From: a virus
IMG/VR virus record: IMGVR_UViG_3300049181_000066
Coordinates: 1 to 47,990 of that record
DNA: 47,990 nucleotides
Direction: 5' to 3' (one strand)
Numbering within the stretch: the stretch's first letter is position 1; every line of letters starts with the position of its first letter. Below the pieces are notes generated by a model. The model ran no database searches and had not been told where the DNA came from. It saw only the letters and a program-made list of their open reading frames with translations. A program made the translations under genes and the position numbers. Below are positions 7,647-15,232 of the stretch, one piece after another.

Positions 7647-8356
7647 AAGACGGGTTGATCTGCCTTCAGTATTGGGATGGGGACCGGGATAAAGCCATGC
7701 GCCTCGCGCGGTTCCTCGCCGATCTCGAACCATCAAAGCGCGAGGACGTGGACTTTGCGTTCTTCGCTCGCGCCGACAGTTCGTTCGACGTGGCTACCGT
7801 CGCCCACGTGGCACGCAAGTTCAACGTTCACACAGCCAAGCCGAGGATTCGCGCGGCTGGACATCCGTATGCGTGCTGGGTTACATTTTTTTCGGTGCTG
7901 GAGTGGGTGCTGGAGGCCCGGCTCAAGGGACGGTCGAGATATAAGTGGGTTCTTTGTTTCGAGCCAGATTGTGTCCCGCTGACCAAGTCATGGATTGACG
8001 AACTGAAAGAGGAATGGAACCGTTTAAACAAGTATGTGGTGGGGAGCGAAACTTTTCATTGGCAAATGCACTTGAACGGGAATGCGCTTTACTCGGCGGA
8101 TGAAAAATTTCTTACATGGTTTGTTCGCGGCCTTACTCTGAACGGCTGCCCGCAACGTGAACCCTACGACATTTATTTGTTCCCGCAGTTCGCGCGCTGG
8201 GGCGTTGGCTACTCCCGCAAAATTTCGAACCGGTGCGGGCAGAAGACGATGGCCCCCGATGAAGCCAAGTGGCTCCGCGAGAAGATGGGTATCGCATTGG
8301 TTCACGGGGTCAAGGACGACAGCCTTCATCATTGGGCGACTTCGAATTTGAAATGA
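7643..8356 (+). CDS. GT-A-like glycosyltransferase, last gene of glycan cassette
   Basis: This is a 237-residue protein starting at an ATGA overlap. The central VLCFEPDCVPL near residue 112 has an acidic motif in the position of a DxD-type metal site, preceded by a Rossmann-like N-terminal half. HLNGNALYSADEKFL near residue 135 and HGVKDDSLHHWA near the C-terminus are motifs I associate with unclassified GT-A-like phage and bacterial proteins that modify glycans. The gene ends with AAA TGA, and that stop is the first arm of the 24-bp palindrome at 8351-8374. It holds a CGTTTAAAC site at 8022-8029. Role: probably sugar addition to the same glycan as its three partners. Confidence 0.6.
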   Translation: MKDGLICLQYWDGDRDKAMRLARFLADLEPSKREDVDFAFFARADSSFDVATVAHVARKFNVHTAKPRIRAAGHPYACWVTFFSVLEWVLEARLKGRSRYKWVLCFEPDCVPLTKSWIDELKEEWNRLNKYVVGSETFHWQMHLNGNALYSADEKFLTWFVRGLTLNGCPQREPYDIYLFPQFARWGVGYSRKISNRCGQKTMAPDEAKWLREKMGIALVHGVKDDSLHHWATSNLK

Positions 8357-8374
8357 CACCAATTGGTGTCATTT
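8351..8374. promoter_or_regulatory. 24-bp perfect palindrome upstream of capsid gene
   Basis: The core TGACACCAATTGGTGTCA is flanked by AAA and TTT, giving a 24-bp perfect palindrome. The same core occurs at 37968-37985. Each copy begins with the stop codon of a gene in its sense direction. As RNA it gives a 10-bp stem with an AATT loop and a short U-run, so it could be a terminator. As DNA it has the size and symmetry of a dimeric repressor operator. Confidence 0.7.
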
Positions 8375-8563
8375 AGCACCTTGTCCGACTTCTGAATTAG
8401 CAGCACTGTTTCCTTGACGCCTTACTGCGCTCCCCGGCGTCGGGAGCACGGCCTATCCGCTGATGGCCACAGCGACCAAACATAAATCTCTGCCGAGAGG
8501 ATCGTTTTCTCGGTGCCGGTTTGAGACCCGGTAATGTAAAGTCTCTGTTAGGAAACTCGGATT
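8375..8563 (+). promoter_or_regulatory. Structured leader of the capsid gene
   Basis: No open reading frame worth calling lies here. Successive inverted repeats are visible: GCTCCC/GGGAGC around 8428-8446, GGCC/GGCC around 8451-8469, CCGAGA/TCTCGG around 8492-8513, and CCGG/CCGG just after. A partial match to the start-proximal motif (AGCACTGTTT) is at 8402. TTAGGAA about 12-18 nt before the ATG is the only purine-rich stretch. A capsid promoter is likely in or just before this leader, but I cannot place its boxes. Confidence 0.5.
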
Positions 8564-9847
8564 ATGGCAGAATTTTGTGATGATCCCTCAGATATCAGTG
8601 ATATCGCTACGAGGGACACCGCGCGCGTCATTGGCTCAATCGCCAAGTCGCTTGCGGCCAACTCCCCTTACTTGAACGTGATCGGCGGCGGGACGTTCCC
8701 GTCCGGCGTCTCCGACACCGTTCGCTCCGTCGTGCAGATGCAGGCTGCTCCCGGTGACTCGCTTGCCCTGCCTACGTTCCTTTGTGACGTGGACATGTGC
8801 GGTCAGACCGGTCATCAAGACCTGACTGACACCATCGAGTTTACGACCAAGCTGGAATCGTTCCGTGGTCGTGGCCCGAACATCTGCGTGAAGAAAGGCT
8901 ATTCGGCCTTCAAAGGCAGCTATTCGATGGCTGAAGACAGCTTGAAGAAGCTGATCACCCAGTATGTGAACGCTGACGTTCGCGCTCAGTTGTATCTGCG
9001 CTCGGCGTCGAAGTTCACCGCCAACCACAACTACGACTTCAACTCGTTGTTTACCGGTGGCTCCGAGACTGATCTCGGCGTCAAGTTCGCTCCGCTGCTC
9101 CCGACCGGCCCGATGACCTTCAAGGCGCTCCACTATCTGGCGCGCTACCTGAAGGAGACTCTTTTCGCCGACTGGTATACTAGCGCGGGCTCCATGCCTC
9201 ACTTCCGCTTCATCGGTGGTAGCGATCAGATCGAATACTACCGCTCCGAAGTCGGTGTGCAGAACGTCATGACTGCTCTCACGCAGGGCGGTTACAAACT
9301 CGGCGAAACGGCGCTCACGGCCTATGGCTTCGAGCAGTCCCCGGCGTATCGCGGCATCGCTTTCGGTGTCGATCAGCGCCCGCTGCGTTTCAACGCGTTC
9401 GACGGTGCCGGGCTCCCGGTCCTGTTGAACCCTGTGACGATTGTTACCAACGCGTCCAAAGGCACTGCCTACGCGAAGGCCAATCCGACGTGGCTCGACG
9501 CCAACTACGAAATCGGCACGTTCATTGCCGAAGGCTCGTTCGAACGTCAGGTTCCCGAGAAGTATGTCGGCGAAGGCAGCTTCAAGTTCGCCCCGCAGTT
9601 GCACATGGGTGAACTGGAATGGCATTACCTGAAGGACAACCACTGTAACCAGTGGGGTGACTTCGGCTGGCACAAATACCAGATCACGCGCGCTTACAAG
9701 CCGCTCCGTCCGCAGCACATCATCCACATCGCCTACAAGCGTTGTAAGACCGACCTCGGTCTGGTGGAGTGCCCGACTGAGCCGGTGCAGTCCAGCTACA
9801 CTGGTGCTGACAGCTACACCACCGTTGGTGTGACCTGCGAAGAATAA
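8564..9847 (+). CDS. Major capsid protein
   Basis: The 427-residue protein is most likely the major coat protein. Evidence is its place after the scaffold, its size, its own structured leader and terminator, and its strongly biased codons, with C-ending codons more frequent than in its neighbours. It has mixed alpha/beta sequence with Gly/Pro-rich loops, long acidic segments (SDISDIATRDTAR at the N-terminus) and no signal or membrane segment. The segment KGSYSMAEDSLKKLITQYVNADVRAQLYLR near residues 124-153 could form the long spine helix of an HK97-type fold, but I cannot confirm the fold by eye. The gene is isolated from the glycan cassette by the palindrome and leader, which would allow higher expression. 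Confidence 0.85.
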   Translation: MAEFCDDPSDISDIATRDTARVIGSIAKSLAANSPYLNVIGGGTFPSGVSDTVRSVVQMQAAPGDSLALPTFLCDVDMCGQTGHQDLTDTIEFTTKLESFRGRGPNICVKKGYSAFKGSYSMAEDSLKKLITQYVNADVRAQLYLRSASKFTANHNYDFNSLFTGGSETDLGVKFAPLLPTGPMTFKALHYLARYLKETLFADWYTSAGSMPHFRFIGGSDQIEYYRSEVGVQNVMTALTQGGYKLGETALTAYGFEQSPAYRGIAFGVDQRPLRFNAFDGAGLPVLLNPVTIVTNASKGTAYAKANPTWLDANYEIGTFIAEGSFERQVPEKYVGEGSFKFAPQLHMGELEWHYLKDNHCNQWGDFGWHKYQITRAYKPLRPQHIIHIAYKRCKTDLGLVECPTEPVQSSYTGADSYTTVGVTCEE

Positions 9848-9862
9848 CTCGGGAAACCGAGT
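9847..9862 (+). other. GAAA-tetraloop hairpin after capsid stop
   Basis: ACTCGG-GAAA-CCGAGT is a 6-bp stem closed by a GNRA tetraloop and starts at the last base of the capsid TAA stop. It is probably a 3' mRNA-stabilising element, followed 27 nt later by the terminator. Confidence 0.6.
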
Positions 9863-9889
9863 ATCGTCAAGGGTAGGTGACGAAAACAG

Positions 9890-9925
9890 AGCCGGGCGGG
9901 GGCGAGTAACCTTCGCCCGGCTTTT
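9890..9925 (+). terminator. Rho-independent terminator after capsid gene
   Basis: A 9-bp GC-rich stem (AGCCGGGCG / CGCCCGGCT) with a 15-nt loop is followed by TTT. It ends 7 bases before the next start codon. Confidence 0.8.
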
Positions 9926-9931
9926 CCTCAA

Positions 9932-10327
9932 ATGGCAAACGAATTTCAGTTCGCAGATACGGAGTGGGAGATCGTTCGTGAGATTCTCGCGAAGTCGAAA
10001 ACCGGCTCTGATCATGAGAACGACGGGCGATCCGGCGATTTGCTTACGGACCTATTCGAAAAACTACTCGCCCGTATCAAAACTGGCGCGGATGACGAGA
10101 ATGATTCTCGTCCCGGCGACAATGAAGTCGTCACTCTGCGCAAAATTCTCGCGCGGTGGAAAACGGGGGCGGATGACGAGAATGATTTTCGGCCCGGTGA
10201 CGGAAAGCATCAGGTGCTCCGAAAGATTTTAGCTCGTAAGAAGGTGGGGGCCGATAATGAAAACGATTTCCAATTCGGCGACTCAGCCTATTCAATCCTG
10301 CGGAAGCTGCTCGCGCGACTTCCCTAA
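9932..10327 (+). CDS. 27-residue tandem-repeat protein
   Basis: This 131-residue protein consists almost entirely of four tandem 27-residue units with the pattern KTGADDENDxRPGDxxxxxLRKILAR, preceded by a partial unit. Each unit has an acidic Asp/Asn/Glu patch, an invariant Gly-Asp and a basic amphipathic helix. Similar GD-linked repeats occur in small phage proteins near structural genes; their role is unknown. A tail- or capsid-linked rod or a cation-binding structure is possible. It follows the capsid terminator and ends 1 base before the holin-like gene. The period is 81 nt at DNA level. Confidence 0.7.
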   Translation: MANEFQFADTEWEIVREILAKSKTGSDHENDGRSGDLLTDLFEKLLARIKTGADDENDSRPGDNEVVTLRKILARWKTGADDENDFRPGDGKHQVLRKILARKKVGADNENDFQFGDSAYSILRKLLARLP

Positions 10328-10328
10328 A

Positions 10329-10556
10329 ATGAGTTTCAAAATGAATCTGTCTGACAAAGCGATGGTTGCCCTCGTGGCAACGAATGGGGTAGTGGCGTGG
10401 GTCCAAAAGATTTGCGCTGCGGTTGAACCGGTTATCGCGCCGTTGATTTCACTCGGCCAACTTGGAATTGCAATCGCCACTATCGTTTGGATTTGCGTCC
10501 GTGTGCGGGGCGTGCGCCTCGACAACAAGATCAAAGAGAAAGAATTGAAGAAGTGA
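10329..10556 (+). CDS. Holin-like small membrane protein
   Basis: The protein has 75 residues, starting at ATG 10329 just after the previous stop; an upstream in-frame start would overlap the repeat gene by 70 bases. It has a hydrophobic stretch (about residues 18-36) and a clear transmembrane segment near 40-58 (LGQLGIAIATIVWICVRV), then a basic tail ending KIKEKELKK. This fits a small holin with one or two membrane spans, which would permeabilise the inner membrane at lysis. The next gene is a lipoprotein with a membrane segment, a spanin-like candidate, which supports a lysis role. No endolysin is recognised nearby, so the assignment is provisional. Confidence 0.6.
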   Translation: MSFKMNLSDKAMVALVATNGVVAWVQKICAAVEPVIAPLISLGQLGIAIATIVWICVRVRGVRLDNKIKEKELKK

Positions 10557-11290
10557 AGCGTTATCTCCTACTCTTACTCGCCGCGACGTTGATCGCGGGC
10601 TGCTCCACGTTCATCCCGAAGCGGGTGGAATTGGGACAGGACAAGGTCCAGAAGTTTCCGCAGCCGACAGAGAAGCGAAAGGAAGCTGAGCGGCAGGCGG
10701 TGTTGTTGGCCGCGCAAAAAGCTCGTGAAGCGGAACGCATCGCGGCACTGGAGGGCAGCGCGGCGGAAAAGCCCGCTGGGGAAGCGGCGTCGCTGGCCGA
10801 GTCGGTCAGCCTGAGTCTCGGTCCTCCAAAAAACCCATGGAGTGGTGAAGTTGAAGTGCTGCGGCTGCAAGTTGCGCGTCTGACGGCGGAACATAATTTG
10901 ATGCTCGCCAAGTTCGCTAAGGAGAACGACAAGAACGAAGGTAAGAAGATCGAGGGCACTGGTTGGCTTTCGGTGCCGTATTTTGTTTGGACTGGTGGGG
11001 CTTTGCTGTTGATTTTTTTCGGGTTCATCGTGCTGAAGGTGGCGTTGAGCTTTGTCTCTATGGCGAACCCCGGGGTGGCGGTTGGGATGAGGGTCGCCAA
11101 AGTTGGCGGGCGGGCCGTGTCACGAGCTTTCTCTGAAGTGCTCGAAGGCGGGGAAGCGTTTAAACGTCGAGTGCAGGAAAAGCTGCCGGACGTGTCCGAG
11201 CAGGTTCTCGAATTGTTTCGGGAAATGCAGGAACGTCGCCAGTCAACCGAGACTCAAAAAATGATTAAGGAGTTGACGGAAAAGGTATGA
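10553..11290 (+). CDS. Lipoprotein with internal membrane span, u-spanin-like candidate
   Basis: The protein has 245 residues from GTG 10553 (GTGA overlap). It has a signal peptide MKRYLLLLLAATLIAGC with lipobox LIAGC and Cys17, then a long Ala/Glu/Lys-rich helical region (40-135), then a hydrophobic span at about 141-168 (WTGGALLLIFFGFIVLKVAL). A lipoprotein signal combined with a later membrane span is the layout of unimolecular spanins, which bridge outer and inner membrane at the last step of lysis in Gram-negative hosts. The C-terminal part after the span, about 75 residues, is longer than the short cytoplasmic tail usual there. Alternatively it is a membrane-anchored virion or lysis-control protein. 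The lipobox is clear; the spanin role is inferred. Confidence 0.55.
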   Translation: MKRYLLLLLAATLIAGCSTFIPKRVELGQDKVQKFPQPTEKRKEAERQAVLLAAQKAREAERIAALEGSAAEKPAGEAASLAESVSLSLGPPKNPWSGEVEVLRLQVARLTAEHNLMLAKFAKENDKNEGKKIEGTGWLSVPYFVWTGGALLLIFFGFIVLKVALSFVSMANPGVAVGMRVAKVGGRAVSRAFSEVLEGGEAFKRRVQEKLPDVSEQVLELFREMQERRQSTETQKMIKELTEKV

Positions 11291-12327
11291 GTTGCGGATG
11301 CAATACAGATACGGCGACGTGCGGCAATCCCTGCGCCACGTCGGAAACGAACACGGCGGCGTGCGAATCGCTCCCAAGTCAGATCGAGAATTTTACGGCG
11401 CAGTTCTTTGGAGTTGTCGTCAAGTCTGAAGTGGATGGCGAGGTTGTGTGGACGCTGCCGTGCAATCTGGAAACCGGACTGGAGAATAACCCTCGCGCTG
11501 AGGACGAAGGGCTGGCGTGCTATTTTCTTCGGCTTTTTCGGGATGGTATCCTCGGTTTGACGGGTCCGCAAGGTGAGACCGGAGCGGACGGCACAAATGG
11601 TCGTAACGCATACACGGTTACGCTTCAGTCGTTCACCCAGCCGACGCTGGGCTCGCCGACTGTTACTGTTCAGACGCAATACAATCCGGCGATTTTGGAG
11701 AACAGCTATATCTTCATCGCTACCTCGGGTTGGTATCACGTGGACGCGACTGATACTTCGGGAACGTTGTTCCTGACACTGGTCAAGGAAGTAACGGGCG
11801 CGAGTGGCACAATTACGGCGGGCAAGCTCGTGGTGCCGTCCGGGTTCCCCGGCGTCAGCGTTACGGGACCGACAGGCCCTCAAGGTCCACAGGGGCCGCA
11901 AGGTCCGGCTGGGGCTTCCCTAACGGAAGACAATGCATTTTTCTTTGCGACTGTGGGTGTGGATTTCAATCTCCCGCTTCTTTATGCGGCAGTTGATTAT
12001 ACCAATTCGACCCCGCAAATTCTTCTCCCCACGGCAGGCATCTATAAAGTGACTGCGGTTGTGGGGCTTATTGGCTTGGCGAGCGTCGCTATAACCGACA
12101 CTGTTTCCCTGAAACTTCGGAACACGTCCAATGCGTCGGACGTGAGTGGTTCTGAGGTTGAAGTAAACGATTTCGCTGAAGACAGCGTGAAACAATTGGT
12201 GATCGATGTGTTTGTGACGACTGACGGGGCCAACCAAACGATTGCGCTGTTCGGCAAGTGCGCGACGGCAGATCGGGTTGCGGCCCGGGCTCTCAAAACC
12301 ACGATTACCGCGATTAGGATTGAATGA
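11287..12327 (+). CDS. Collagen-like virion protein with C-terminal C1q/TNF-like domain
   Basis: The protein has 346 residues. The N-terminus is Cys-rich (MSCGCNTDTATCGNPC). A short Gly-X-Y stretch GLTGPQGETGADG occurs near residue 95 and a second, GPTGPQGPQGPQGPAG, near 195-210. The C-terminal 130 residues are beta-rich, with runs such as YKVTAVVGLIGLASVAITDTVSLKL, suggesting a C1q/TNF-like trimeric head. Collagen-like stalks with such heads are found in phage tail fibres and decoration proteins. Position between lysis-like genes and adaptor/nozzle genes suggests a fibre or capsid appendage. It overlaps both neighbours by four bases. Confidence 0.7.
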   Translation: MSCGCNTDTATCGNPCATSETNTAACESLPSQIENFTAQFFGVVVKSEVDGEVVWTLPCNLETGLENNPRAEDEGLACYFLRLFRDGILGLTGPQGETGADGTNGRNAYTVTLQSFTQPTLGSPTVTVQTQYNPAILENSYIFIATSGWYHVDATDTSGTLFLTLVKEVTGASGTITAGKLVVPSGFPGVSVTGPTGPQGPQGPQGPAGASLTEDNAFFFATVGVDFNLPLLYAAVDYTNSTPQILLPTAGIYKVTAVVGLIGLASVAITDTVSLKLRNTSNASDVSGSEVEVNDFAEDSVKQLVIDVFVTTDGANQTIALFGKCATADRVAARALKTTITAIRIE

Positions 12328-12680
12328 GTCGGGGCGGTTTTTCTCCCGTAACCACGGCAGCGTCCGGCGAAAGCCATGCGTCGATTAAGCAGTCTCGTAA
12401 CGGCGGGGTAAACACCCCCGCCATTACAGCAGCGTCCGGCGAGAGCCGTTCATCGGTCAAGCAGCATCGTAATGGGGGTATAACGGTTCCTGTCGTGGCT
12501 GCGGAAGCGGTTTGTGACCGCCCCGATGGCGGGGACAAGACGGCCTTGGCTCCGGGGTATGCTCTCGAAGTTGCCAATCCGCCTTCCCCGGGATTAGACG
12601 CTTCCTGTTTGTGGCAGGACGACAACGGAATCATCGTTCAGGAAAACGATGGTGACACAATTTGTATCGATAACGCGTGA
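12324..12680 (+). CDS. Small repeat protein (TAASGES repeats)
   Basis: This 118-residue protein of unknown function contains two near-identical units of about 24 residues, [18 protein letters not shown] and [18 protein letters not shown], and a third partial start, GGITVPVV. The C-terminal half is different ([23 protein letters not shown]). It overlaps the collagen-like gene upstream (ATGA) and the second collagen-like gene downstream (GTGA), so the three probably form one structural set. It could be a fibre-base or linker protein. Confidence 0.6.
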   Translation: MSRGGFSPVTTAASGESHASIKQSRNGGVNTPAITAASGESRSSVKQHRNGGITVPVVAAEAVCDRPDGGDKTALAPGYALEVANPPSPGLDASCLWQDDNGIIVQENDGDTICIDNA

Positions 12681-13846
12681 GAACGAGTAGTATTCCAGTT
12701 TTTTTGGACCCCGGTTTGCCGACTGGGTATGGTGTCGCGACCGTCGAAATTTCGCCGGGCGTTTTTCGTCTTCGACTTGTCCCGTTGGAAAATTTGAAGG
12801 GGGACACGGGGGATGCGGGGCCGACTGGCGCGACCGGCGCGACTGGACCGCAGGGTCCGGCTGGTGCAACTGGTCCGGCTGGTGCGACCGGCGCGACTGG
12901 TGCGACTGGTGCAACTGGTGCGACCGGTCCGCAAGGTGCAACTGGCCCGGCTGGTGCGACCGGTGCGACCGGTGCAACGGGAGCAACTGGTGCGGCGGGA
13001 TCAGTATGGCGTGAAGGAACGGGGGCTCCGTCAAACGGCCTTGGGGTGGATGGGGATTTTTATCTCGAAGACGTAACAGGCGATGTCTATCAAAAAGCCG
13101 CAGGCACGTATTCCGTAGTTGCTAACATTAAAGGCCCGGCTGGGTCGAATGGAACAGCAACGGTGTGGCGAGAAGGAACTGGTGTGCCTTCTAATGGGCT
13201 CGGGATAAATGGTGATTTTTATCTTGACGATGCGACCGGAGATGTCTACCAGAAAGCGTCGGGGACTTATTCTGTCGTTGCCAACATAAAAGGTCCGACT
13301 GGAGCGACCGGCGCAGCCGGTGCTGATGGCGCTGATGGCGCGGACGGCGCGGATGGAGTAAACGGTGCTGACGGGTCAGTATGGCGCGAAGGAACTGGTG
13401 TGCCTTCGAATGGACTCGGGGTCAATGGGGATTTTTATCTCGAAGATGTGACCGGGGATGTCTACCAGAAAGCAGCCGGAGTGTATTCGGTTGTGGCGAA
13501 CATCAAAGGTCCAACTGGTGCTACGGGTCCAGAGGGTTCGTATTCGCACTCAGTTCTGACGTATAGCGCAACGACCAACATCGATTTTGACGGGGACGAC
13601 TATCGGTCTTTAACGCTTGCGGGCAACGTCACTTTTACTACTTCGAACAGGGGTGCCCCCAAATCGATTACTATACGTATTATCGGCGATGGATCGTTGC
13701 GCACTTTGACGTTCCCGGCTGGATGGACTTTTTTGGGCGACGGTGCCCCGGTTTCACTCGCCGCTAATAAGGATGCGGTTCTGTCGGTAACGTGTTTCGG
13801 TTCGGCGGATTCGGACATTGTCGCGGCATACGCAGTCGAGCCATGA
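12677..13846 (+). CDS. Modular collagen-like fibre protein
   Basis: The protein has 389 residues from GTG 12677 (GTGA overlap). Layout: an N-terminal domain (1-40), about 22 Gly-X-Y triplets (mostly G-A-T, with G-P-Q and G-P-A), then three copies of a roughly 46-residue module beginning VWREGTG and ending VVANIKGP, separated by short collagen-like linkers (including a G-A-D run). A C-terminal beta-rich domain of about 110 residues follows ([14 protein letters not shown] and others). Such triple-helical spacers with repeated heads are typical of phage fibres that bind host surface glycans or extend from the tail. The three modules are also similar at DNA level, showing recent duplication. The Gly-X-Y tract is Thr- and Ala-rich rather than Pro-rich, as often in phage collagen-like proteins. 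Confidence 0.75.
   Translation: MRTSSIPVFLDPGLPTGYGVATVEISPGVFRLRLVPLENLKGDTGDAGPTGATGATGPQGPAGATGPAGATGATGATGATGATGPQGATGPAGATGATGATGATGAAGSVWREGTGAPSNGLGVDGDFYLEDVTGDVYQKAAGTYSVVANIKGPAGSNGTATVWREGTGVPSNGLGINGDFYLDDATGDVYQKASGTYSVVANIKGPTGATGAAGADGADGADGADGVNGADGSVWREGTGVPSNGLGVNGDFYLEDVTGDVYQKAAGVYSVVANIKGPTGATGPEGSYSHSVLTYSATTNIDFDGDDYRSLTLAGNVTFTTSNRGAPKSITIRIIGDGSLRTLTFPAGWTFLGDGAPVSLAANKDAVLSVTCFGSADSDIVAAYAVEP
13001..13510 (+). repeat. Three copies of the VWREGTG module
   Basis: Direct repeats within the collagen-like gene start near 13001, 13163 and 13376, each about 135 bp. They share long near-identical stretches such as GGTGTGCCTTC and GGGGATTTTTATCTCGA. They encode modules with the same boundaries, consistent with tandem duplication. 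Confidence 0.8.
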
Positions 13847-14217
13847 GATCACTTAGCTTACTCGATGCTCCGTTTCTTATCGCGACCCTCGGTGGAATCC
13901 CCCGCGATGACATGGAGGGGTATTCTGATTTGGTATTTTTGAATGCCCTCAACGGAGGGGCTCGATGGACCGGGGCCTATGCGGCTCGAAATAATTTTAT
14001 GGGCGTCCAAGCTGAAGACGACATGGAGTCGTATACGGACGGCGCGGATGTTGATAGTTTAAACGGTGGATCGTCGGGTTGGACTGGGGCATATCAGACC
14101 GTTGTCAACTATACGGGGCTCAAAGCGCAGGATGACATGGAATCCTACACTGATCTTGCGAATCTTAATGGGCAAAATGGTGGGGTGGGGTGGACTGCGG
14201 CTTACGTGGCGCGGTAA
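13843..14217 (+). CDS. DDMESY-repeat protein, possibly split from the next gene
   Basis: This 124-residue protein (ATGA overlap at 13843) is made of three units with the pattern DDMExYxD...LNGGxxWTGAYxxR, near residues 21, 61 and 95. Related DD-x-E-S-Y/LNGG-GW motifs appear at the start of lectin-like phage proteins. After the third unit the frame meets TAA at 14215, and the next gene begins in the same frame at 14224. At the equivalent point of unit 1 the sequence reads CGAAATAATTTTATG, versus CGGTAAAATTTTATG at the end. The stop therefore sits where an Asn codon is found in unit 1. The gene may be a truncated N-terminus of the next protein or a genuine separate gene. Confidence 0.55.
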   Translation: MRSLSLLDAPFLIATLGGIPRDDMEGYSDLVFLNALNGGARWTGAYAARNNFMGVQAEDDMESYTDGADVDSLNGGSSGWTGAYQTVVNYTGLKAQDDMESYTDLANLNGQNGGVGWTAAYVAR

Positions 14218-14223
14218 AATTTT

Positions 14224-14907
14224 ATGGCAGTTACGATTTTAAGTAGAACGATTTCCTCAGTTGGGGATAAACGCATCGTCGTGTCTAACGGAACTTTTGT
14301 TCGGCCCATTCCGTTTGGCACGTCTTGGACCCAACTTCGTTTTGGGATTCGGTTCCACATTCGGGACTCAGGTGCGACTCTTACGGGCACGCCTCGGTTT
14401 GTGATGGGGGTGTGTAGTGGGTCTTCGAATATCTATGGGGATTCTTCTACGACTAATTTTGCGGGAATCCGAACGAATTCCGGGACGTGGACTCGCTCTG
14501 CGACCAACTATGAAGTAACCGTCAACATGTTTGCTCCAACTAAGAAAGTAGCAACGACGATTACTGATGGAACTGTCTTGAACACGTCTTGGAGATTGCC
14601 AAACGGTGCTGCGGTGCCGAGCGCGGACCGTGGAGTGTTTTTCGTGGACGTTAACAAGGGTAGCCCTAACTACACCTTCGATATTTTCAAACTCAGTTCA
14701 GGCGCGGCTTTGGTGGACATTAGCCGAACGACTTTTTTGGAGCAAATGGAAGTTGCGGCTCCATCTATTACGAACTACGCAACGGGAACTACTGCCGGTC
14801 TCGCGCTCGACGAGTCGGCGGGGAGCTTCGATCACCTGAGTTTGTTTTGGGATCGAACGACTCCTGAATTCGAGATTTGTGACATCGCTGTCTCTCGGTT
14901 AGCTTAA
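14224..14907 (+). CDS. Beta-rich, lectin-like virion protein
   Basis: This is a 227-residue protein of predicted beta structure without recognised motifs. Alternating hydrophobic stretches such as QLRFGIRFHIRDSG, RGVFFVDVN and TFDIFKL, and a final LFWDRTTPEFEICDIAVSRLA, suggest a concanavalin/LamG-like sandwich. It is in the same frame as the DDMESY-repeat gene, with only TAA AAT TTT between the stop and its ATG. It could be the C-terminal domain of a single fibre protein now separated by a stop. No Shine-Dalgarno sequence is visible. A role in surface binding is inferred from location only. Confidence 0.5.
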   Translation: MAVTILSRTISSVGDKRIVVSNGTFVRPIPFGTSWTQLRFGIRFHIRDSGATLTGTPRFVMGVCSGSSNIYGDSSTTNFAGIRTNSGTWTRSATNYEVTVNMFAPTKKVATTITDGTVLNTSWRLPNGAAVPSADRGVFFVDVNKGSPNYTFDIFKLSSGAALVDISRTTFLEQMEVAAPSITNYATGTTAGLALDESAGSFDHLSLFWDRTTPEFEICDIAVSRLA

Positions 14908-14913
14908 TGATTT

Positions 14914-15231
14914 ATGAAACTGAATATCAAACTCGGCCAGAAGCACCCGGAAGGCCCTTGTTGTGTCTCGTCTCCGTCAAAGGATCGCGAGTATTACCCG
15001 GAGTTGTATATCTCGCACAAAGAACCGTTGGACCTTCCCAAAGAAGGAACAATGGTGATTCGATTCAAAAAGGTCGCCAGTTCTGAGCGCGAGGACAGCT
15101 ACTCTTGCACTCTGGAGGTTCACGAAATCGTCTCGACGGAAGGCGATAAAGAAGCGTCTGCCCCGAAACGCGAATCAGACGCCGCGCTCGACGCGCTGGT
15201 GGAAAAAAAGCTGAAAGAAAGAGGCTACTAA
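14914..15231 (+). CDS. Small virion-associated protein (unknown)
   Basis: This is a 105-residue protein. The central YYPELYISHKEPLDLPKEGTMVIRFKKV with a following SYSCTLEVHEIV resembles a widespread small phage protein family encoded near head or tail genes, which I cannot name with certainty; capsid or connector stabilisation is one possibility. The C-terminal third is charged and helical (RESDAALDALVEKKLKERGY). The start at ATG 14914 is 6 bases after the previous stop; the next gene begins 1 base after its stop. Confidence 0.5.
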   Translation: MKLNIKLGQKHPEGPCCVSSPSKDREYYPELYISHKEPLDLPKEGTMVIRFKKVASSEREDSYSCTLEVHEIVSTEGDKEASAPKRESDAALDALVEKKLKERGY

Positions 15232-15232
15232 C

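Noticed and set aside
8636-10015. 459-codon minus-strand frame opposite the capsid gene
   Set aside because: It crosses the capsid terminator and has no recognisable protein features; the capsid gene on the other strand is far better supported.
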